DNA of 64,000 nt from Thiobacillus sp. (GTDB lineage: Bacteria > Pseudomonadota > Gammaproteobacteria > Burkholderiales > Thiobacillaceae), in NCBI GenBank assembly GCA_019459325.1, contig JAIBFA010000014.1, positions 1 to 64,000 on the forward strand, given 5' to 3'. Position numbers and translations under genes: made by a program. The notes below the pieces were generated by a model. That model was given only the letters and a program-made list of their open reading frames with translations, did no database searches and was not told the DNA's origin. How positions within the stretch are numbered: the stretch's first letter is position 1; the number at the start of each line of letters is the position of its first letter. Below, piece by piece: positions 58,179-64,000 of this stretch.

Positions 58179-58781
58179 ATGCTGCACGACTTCATCACCT
58201 GGATTCTCGCCACCGTCCACGACTGGGGCTACACCGGCATCTTTATCCTGATGGCGCTTGAATCCACAGTGTTGCCGGTACCCAGCGAGCTGGTACTGAT
58301 TCCAGCAGGCTACCTGGCACACCAGGGTCAGATGAACTTCTGGCTGATCGTGCTCGCCTCCACCGCCGGCAGCCTGGTCGGCGCGTCGTTCAATTACGCG
58401 GTGGCGATGTGGGTGGGGCGGCCCTTCCTCGAACGCTGGGGACGCTATTTCTTTGTGCGGCCCCAACTGCTGCACAAGACTGATGCCTTCTTCGCGAAGC
58501 ACGGCGCGGTGTCAACCTTCACCGGACGTCTGATCCCCGGCATCCGCCACCTGATATCCATCCCTGCCGGACTCACCCACATGAATCTCGGCGCCTTCGC
58601 GTTCTACACTTGCCTCGGCGCGGGGCTGTGGTCGCTCGTCCTCACTTTGTTTGGTTATTTTCTGGGTGGGAACGAAGAACTCATCCAGCAATACCAGCAC
58701 CACATCACCGTGGGCGTGATCGCCTTCGTCGCGCTCATCATCGGCGGCTACTGGTGGTGGAACCGCCGCCGCCAAAATTAA
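58179..58781 (+). CDS. DedA family membrane protein
   Basis: 200-residue inner-membrane protein. The family motif region is ESTVLPVPSELVLIPAGYLA (about 28-47); FTGRLIPGIRHLISIPAGLTHM carries the conserved Arg/Gly segment; and two C-terminal helices end in a basic tail. DedA proteins are linked to lipid flipping and proton-gradient upkeep; the substrate here is not known. The ATG is preceded by the heptamer repeat, not by a ribosome site. Convergent with pdxJ. Confidence 0.9.
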   Translation: MLHDFITWILATVHDWGYTGIFILMALESTVLPVPSELVLIPAGYLAHQGQMNFWLIVLASTAGSLVGASFNYAVAMWVGRPFLERWGRYFFVRPQLLHKTDAFFAKHGAVSTFTGRLIPGIRHLISIPAGLTHMNLGAFAFYTCLGAGLWSLVLTLFGYFLGGNEELIQQYQHHITVGVIAFVALIIGGYWWWNRRRQN

Positions 58782-58788
58782 AATTTAG

Positions 58789-59517
58789 CTAGCGTGCGGC
58801 TTCCACCATCAGCCGCTTCATTTCCGCCACTGCGTCCTTCCACCCCACGAACAGGGCCTGCGCAACGATTGCGTGTCCGATGTTGAGCTCATGGATGCCC
58901 GGCAACGCGGCGATCGGCTGAACGTTGTGGTAGGTCAGGCCGTGGCCGGCATTGACCGTCAAACCGATGCTTCGGCCGTAGGCCACGGCCATGCGGATGC
59001 GTTCGAATTCGGCGCTGCGCGCTGCATCGGTTTGGGCATCGGCGTAATGCCCGGTGTGGATTTCGATCACCGGCGCGCCGGTCGCATGGGCCGCGTCGAG
59101 CTGCGCGAAGTCGGCATCGATAAAGAGCGAAACGCGAATGCCGGCATCGGCAAGACGCGCGCAGGCATCCTTCAGCTTCGGCAGCTGGCCGGCCACGTCG
59201 AGGCCGCCCTCGGTGGTGAGCTCCTCGCGCTTTTCCGGCACCAGGCAGACGTCCTGCGGCCGGGTGGCGATAGCGATGTCGAGCATTTCCCCGGTCACGG
59301 CCATTTCCAGGTTCATCTTGGTTTTCAGCACCTGGCGCAGGATCGCCACATCGGCATCCTGGATGTGGCGGCGGTCTTCCCTGAGATGCAGGGTGATCGA
59401 ATCGGCGCCGGCGGTTTCCGCCATGAGCGCGGCTTCGACCGGGCTGGGATAGCGGGTCTTGCGCGCCTGGCGCAGGGTGGCAATGTGGTCGATGTTGACG
59501 CCGAGATAGATGCTCAT
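58789..59517 (-). CDS. pdxJ: Pyridoxine 5'-phosphate synthase
   Basis: 242-residue PdxJ, condensing 1-deoxyxylulose-5-phosphate with aminoacetone phosphate to pyridoxine phosphate. Signatures: [52 protein letters not shown] and [15 protein letters not shown]. The start overlaps the recO stop (ATGA). Last gene of lepA-lepB-DUF4845-rnc-era-recO-pdxJ. Confidence 0.97.
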   Translation of the reverse strand: MSIYLGVNIDHIATLRQARKTRYPSPVEAALMAETAGADSITLHLREDRRHIQDADVAILRQVLKTKMNLEMAVTGEMLDIAIATRPQDVCLVPEKREELTTEGGLDVAGQLPKLKDACARLADAGIRVSLFIDADFAQLDAAHATGAPVIEIHTGHYADAQTDAARSAEFERIRMAVAYGRSIGLTVNAGHGLTYHNVQPIAALPGIHELNIGHAIVAQALFVGWKDAVAEMKRLMVEAAR

Positions 59518-60263
59518 GGAGTAAGGTCGGTGAGTTCGCGTAGCAGCTGGCGAGTATAAAGCGGCTTCGCGCCCAGGGTGTGGTTGATCAGCGCGCGCAT
59601 CAGCGCTTTGGCCTCGGCCAGGGTGGTCTGCCGCTCAAAGCGATCGGCCGCCAGATCGATCAGGGTCTGCCCGGACACCGGGCATCCGTGCTGTCCGCTC
59701 GCTCGCAGGGCGCCACGCTCGGGCTGGAATACATAGCGCGCCTCGGCCTGAATGGGCGACCCGCTATCGGCATCGACGTCGAACGTAGCGCCGTAGCCGA
59801 TCTCGGCAAGCAGGTTTTTTTCGAAGCGGCGCAAGATACGTTCAAAATCGGTGGCGCGTTCGGAATCGGGGCTGGGCGCCCCACTCGCCAGCAGTTCCAG
59901 CGTCGAGATATAGCGGTCATACAGCAGTTCGTGCGCATCGCCGCGCGCCATCAGGCGCAACAGCAGCTCGTTGAGATAAAACCCGCACATCAGCGCGCGC
60001 CCCTGCGGCGCGATCAGTCCGCCCTGCCATTCCGCAGCATGCAGTGTCTTCAGTTCGGATTTGCCGAACCACGACAGCAGCAGCGGGGTGAAGGGCTGCA
60101 TCAGCCCGCGCAGGGCCGAGGCCGGCCGGCGCGCACCGCGCGCAATCAGCGCGACGCGCCCATGGCTGCGGGTGAACACCTCAGCCACCACGCTGGTTTC
60201 CTTGAAGGGATAGGTGTGGAGGATGAATCCGGGTTCGTTGTTGATGCGAGCGTCAGAAGACAT
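59514..60263 (-). CDS. recO: DNA repair protein RecO
   Basis: 249-residue mediator of RecF-pathway recombination. The N-terminal OB domain contains [33 protein letters not shown]; the helical C-terminal part follows ([24 protein letters not shown]). Length and context (after era, before pdxJ) fit. The gap to era is 34 bp. Confidence 0.94.
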   Translation of the reverse strand: MSSDARINNEPGFILHTYPFKETSVVAEVFTRSHGRVALIARGARRPASALRGLMQPFTPLLLSWFGKSELKTLHAAEWQGGLIAPQGRALMCGFYLNELLLRLMARGDAHELLYDRYISTLELLASGAPSPDSERATDFERILRRFEKNLLAEIGYGATFDVDADSGSPIQAEARYVFQPERGALRASGQHGCPVSGQTLIDLAADRFERQTTLAEAKALMRALINHTLGAKPLYTRQLLRELTDLTP

Positions 60264-60297
60264 ACGTTTTATCCGCGAAGGGTGCGGATAAAGAGTT

Positions 60298-61182
60298 TCA
60301 ATCGATTCCGAGCGACTTCAGCATCCGCACGTCGTCGGCCCAGCCGCCCTTCACTTTCACCCAGACTTCCAGGTAGACCTTGCTGTCGAACGCGCGTTCC
60401 ATGTCCAGGCGCGCCTGGGTGGAAATGGCCTTGAGCTTTTCGCCGCCCTTGCCGATGAGAATGGGCTTGTGGCTGTCACGGTCGACCAGGATGGTGGCGA
60501 AGATGCGGCGCAGGTTGCCCTCTTCCTCGAACTTGTCGATGGTCACCGCCACCGCGTAGGGGATCTCCTCGCCGCACAGGCGGAAGACTTTCTCGCGTAT
60601 GAGTTCAGCGGCCAGTTGGCGTTCGGTCTGGTCGGTGACGTCGTCCTCTTCGTACAGCGGCGCGTTTTCCGGCAGGTGGGTTTGCAGGGTCTTCAGCAAC
60701 TCATCGAGGTTGTTGCCCTGCTTGGCCGACACCGGGACGATCTCGGTGAACGCATGTGCGGCAGCGGCCTCCTGCAAATAGGCCATCAGCTCGGCGCGGT
60801 CCTTGACGTGGTCGATCTTGTTCACCACCAGGATCAGTGGGCGATCCTTGGGCAGCAACTCCATCACCTGACGATCCTCTTTCTTCAACCGGCCCGCCTC
60901 CACCAGCATCATCACCACATCGGTGTCCGACAGCGTTTCGCGCACCCGCTTGTTCATTGCGCGGTTCATGGTGCTGGCGTGGCGGGTCTGAAAACCCGGC
61001 GTATCGACGAACACGAACTGCGCCTCGTCGGTGGTGTGGATGCCTATCACCCGGTGGCGCGTGGTTTGCGCCTTGCGCGAGGTGATGCTGACCTTCTGTC
61101 CGACGATGCGGTTGAGCAGCGTCGATTTGCCGACGTTCGGACGCCCGACGATGGCGATGAGGCCACACTTGAATTCACTCAT
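60298..61182 (-). CDS. era: GTPase Era
   Basis: 294-residue GTPase that helps mature 16S rRNA and the 30S subunit. G1 is [15 protein letters not shown]3 DTPGFQ, G4 NKID and G5 SAKQG; the C-terminal KH domain includes [22 protein letters not shown]. The ATG overlapping the rnc stop is chosen; the longer frame is antisense-free but runs inside rnc. Confidence 0.97.
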   Translation of the reverse strand: MSEFKCGLIAIVGRPNVGKSTLLNRIVGQKVSITSRKAQTTRHRVIGIHTTDEAQFVFVDTPGFQTRHASTMNRAMNKRVRETLSDTDVVMMLVEAGRLKKEDRQVMELLPKDRPLILVVNKIDHVKDRAELMAYLQEAAAAHAFTEIVPVSAKQGNNLDELLKTLQTHLPENAPLYEEDDVTDQTERQLAAELIREKVFRLCGEEIPYAVAVTIDKFEEEGNLRRIFATILVDRDSHKPILIGKGGEKLKAISTQARLDMERAFDSKVYLEVWVKVKGGWADDVRMLKSLGID

Positions 61183-61859
61183 TTTTGCAGCTGCTCGCAC
61201 GCCAGGCGTGCGGCCTCCTGTTCGGCGGCGCGACGGCTTTTGCCGACACCGCGCGTATTGATTGCGGGTTTGGTCAGCACGCACTCGACGATGAAACTCT
61301 GGTCATGCGCTTCGCCCTCGGTGTCGACCAGATGATATTCCGGCAAGGGCAAACGGCGCGACTGCAACAATTCCTGCAACTGGGTCTTGGCATCCTTGCC
61401 CGAGGCCCTGGGATCGATCTTTGCCACCAGCGGGTCGAACAGGCCGCGCACCACGCGCTGCGCGGCGTCAAAGCCCGCGTCGAGGAAAACTGCGCCAAAC
61501 AACGATTCCAGCGCATCGGCCAGGATCGAGGGGCGGCGGAAACCGCCGCTCTTGAGTTCGCCCTCGCCCAAACGCAGGCTGTCGCCCAGCTGCAGCGTGG
61601 CAGCAATCTCGGCTAGGGTTTCCTGCCGTACCAGGTTGGCGCGCAGGCGCGACAGGCTGCCTTCCGGCAAGTCGGGGAACGCATCGTAAAGCGCGCGGGC
61701 GACCGAGCAGTTCAGCACCGAGTCGCCGAGAAATTCGAGCCGCTCGTTATTCGTCGCGCCGTAGCTGCGGTGCGTCAGCGCCTGCGTCAGGAGATCGGGG
61801 CGGGAAAAGGTGTAGCCCAGCGCCTGCTGCAGGCGCTGGTTCAGCAGGGCGTTATTCAA
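61179..61859 (-). CDS. rnc: Ribonuclease III
   Basis: 226-residue double-strand-specific RNase. The signature [22 protein letters not shown] carries catalytic Glu/Asp; a dsRNA-binding domain ([20 protein letters not shown], then [15 protein letters not shown]) ends the protein. The start is TTG at 61859, giving [15 protein letters not shown] at the N terminus, where family members begin. It overlaps the DUF4845 gene by 8 bp, and longer frames read through that gene. Coupled translation is likely. Confidence 0.93.
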   Translation of the reverse strand: MNNALLNQRLQQALGYTFSRPDLLTQALTHRSYGATNNERLEFLGDSVLNCSVARALYDAFPDLPEGSLSRLRANLVRQETLAEIAATLQLGDSLRLGEGELKSGGFRRPSILADALESLFGAVFLDAGFDAAQRVVRGLFDPLVAKIDPRASGKDAKTQLQELLQSRRLPLPEYHLVDTEGEAHDQSFIVECVLTKPAINTRGVGKSRRAAEQEAARLACEQLQK

Positions 61860-62253
61860 TCTGGGGAGGGGCGGCGTTGGGATCGCTGCTGGCACTGAAA
61901 TCGACCACCAGGCTGACATTGCCGACGAGCTTGGTACGGAAGGCGTAATCAGCGGAAATGACCGGGACGCCGCCACGGCGATCGATGGTGATGTCTTCCG
62001 GCTTGACCACCGTGACATAGCCGACGCCGGCGCGCCTCGAAAAATCGTTGCGGATCTCGGTATTGCTTTTCGATCTGAGCTCGGACTCCTGCCCCATGGT
62101 GGCGAGAATTTTCTTCACCGAGAAAAACTCGATGTAGGCCGGCACCAGCTTCATCGCCAGCATGGCAATCATGACCAGAACGATGGCGACGAACAGGAAG
62201 CCGAACATGGTCAGGCCACGTTGTTTGGATTGCATGGGGCGTGTGCAGTGCAT
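61852..62253 (-). CDS. DUF4845 domain protein
   Basis: 133-residue small membrane-anchored protein: a basic N terminus (MQSKQRG), one helix ([22 protein letters not shown]) and a periplasmic-like tail. AAGGAGAT five bases before ATG 62253 fixes the start, leaving an extra six residues (MHCTRP) before the usual MQSKQRG. The QRGLT motif before the helix recalls pilin-like signals. Commonly found between lepB and rnc in Betaproteobacteria; function unknown. Confidence 0.88.
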   Translation of the reverse strand: MHCTRPMQSKQRGLTMFGFLFVAIVLVMIAMLAMKLVPAYIEFFSVKKILATMGQESELRSKSNTEIRNDFSRRAGVGYVTVVKPEDITIDRRGGVPVISADYAFRTKLVGNVSLVVDFSASSDPNAAPPQIE

Positions 62254-62262
62254 GGTATCTCC

Positions 62263-63072
62263 TTATTTGATGGTGGTGCCGATGCGGCCGAATTCGTCGA
62301 AGTTCATCCAGATGAAAAAGGCCTTGCCGACGATGTTCCGGTCTGGCACAAAGCCCCAGTAGCGGCTGTCGTTGCTGGCGTCGCGGTTGTCGCCCATCAT
62401 GAAATATTGCCCTTCCGGCACCTTGCAGACGAAGCCTTCACCGTCGGCATTGTAGGAGCAGTTTTCACGGTAGGGGAAGTCCACCACCTGCGGCGGATAG
62501 ACCGCGGGCTTGCCCGGCTCGGTCATCATGGTGTGGCCGACGCCGTTGAGATGCTCGTCGTACACCATGGCGGTGACGTAACTGAGGCCGTTGCCGACAT
62601 AGCTGTAGGTGCCGGTATTGGCCGTGCGTACCGGCTGCCCGTTGATGCTGAGCTGCTTGTTACGGTATTCGACGACGTCACCCGGCACGCCGATCACGCG
62701 CTTGATGTAATCGAGACCGGGGTCAGCCGGGTAGCGGAACACCATGACGTCGCCACGCTCAGGATTGTTCAGCGCGACCACTTTCTTGTTGATCACCGGC
62801 AAGCGGATGCCATAGGTGTATTTGTTGACCAGGATGAAATCGCCGATCAGCAGGGTCGGCATCATCGAGCCGGACGGAATCTTGAACGGCTCGACCAGAA
62901 AGGAACGCAGCGCAAACACCACCAGGATGACCGGGAAGAAGCTCTTGGCGTATTCGACCAGCAGCGGCTCGCGGGCGTCCTTGTCGCGACCGCGCTTCAG
63001 CAGCAGCACGTCGAGCAGCCAGATGCCGCCGGTGACGGCCAGCGCGATGAAGAGAATGAGGGCGAAGTTCAT
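62263..63072 (-). CDS. lepB: Signal peptidase I
   Basis: 269-residue membrane serine protease removing signal peptides from exported proteins. Two N-terminal helices are followed by the catalytic S69 in KIPSGSMMPTL and K124 in DYIKRVIGVPGD. The later box PEGQYFMMGDNRDASNDSR is family-typical. It starts 2 bp after lepA. The many exported proteins in this window are its likely substrates. Confidence 0.96.
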   Translation of the reverse strand: MNFALILFIALAVTGGIWLLDVLLLKRGRDKDAREPLLVEYAKSFFPVILVVFALRSFLVEPFKIPSGSMMPTLLIGDFILVNKYTYGIRLPVINKKVVALNNPERGDVMVFRYPADPGLDYIKRVIGVPGDVVEYRNKQLSINGQPVRTANTGTYSYVGNGLSYVTAMVYDEHLNGVGHTMMTEPGKPAVYPPQVVDFPYRENCSYNADGEGFVCKVPEGQYFMMGDNRDASNDSRYWGFVPDRNIVGKAFFIWMNFDEFGRIGTTIK

Positions 63073-63074
63073 GT

Positions 63075-64000
<926 letters not shown>

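Overview
The window is a GC-rich (mostly two-thirds G+C) stretch of a proteobacterial chromosome, most likely a sulfur-oxidising betaproteobacterium close to Thiobacillus. The case rests on a flavocytochrome c sulfide dehydrogenase (fccAB), extra c-type cytochromes, a cbb3-oxidase maturation pair (ccoI/ccoS), and housekeeping gene orders I know from Betaproteobacteria: lepA-lepB-rnc-era-recO-pdxJ, queA-tgt-yajC-secD-secF, pcnB-folK-dNK-panB-panC, and nadK/recN divergent from hrcA. The genus is an inference; there is no rRNA here to settle it.

Layout. 1-2750: two small periplasmic cytochromes c divergent from a SulP anion transporter. 2755-8127: thermonuclease-like protein, recN, nadK, then divergent hrcA-hemH. 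8194-10052: promoter, fccA, fccB, terminator. 10086-14058 (minus): yjdM, folA, thyA, a lipoprotein peptidase and the two N-end-rule aminoacyl transferases bpt and aat. 14126-17143: a structured leader region, ccoI and ccoS. 17197-21704: DsbA-like protein, amidohydrolase, cyclophilin lipoprotein, and a BtuCD-type ABC importer whose permease seems to start at CTG and whose two genes are split by a 709-bp low-GC insert bounded by a 9-bp direct repeat. 21759-26993: pcnB, folK, deoxynucleoside kinase, panB, panC, a TVP38-type membrane protein and panD. 27241-28059: a lower-GC FkbM methyltransferase.

28154-41484 (minus): a complete glucose/glycogen operon read in the order pgi, glk, glgC, GH57, malQ, glgB, glgA, glgP. 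It can take fructose-6-phosphate or free glucose to ADP-glucose, build and branch glycogen, and break it down again. Across a 431-bp divergent intergenic region lies a five-gene set (41916-48685) that looks like a synthase-dependent exopolysaccharide system: nucleotide-sugar epimerase/decarboxylase, membrane GT2 synthase, TPR plus beta-barrel outer-membrane exporter, polysaccharide deacetylase and a GH10 glycosidase with an altered catalytic motif. It is preceded by a textbook sigma-54 promoter. This is the best candidate for an undescribed system.

48835-50450: a low-GC membrane protein and tRNA-Leu(CAA). 50546-58781: queA, tgt, a DUF898 membrane protein, an M48 peptidase, yajC, secD, secF and a DedA protein. 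58789-64000 (minus): pdxJ, recO, era, rnc, DUF4845, lepB and the C-terminal third of lepA. A dispersed palindromic repeat built on CTGACCC sits directly before the start codons of hrcA, secD and the dedA gene.
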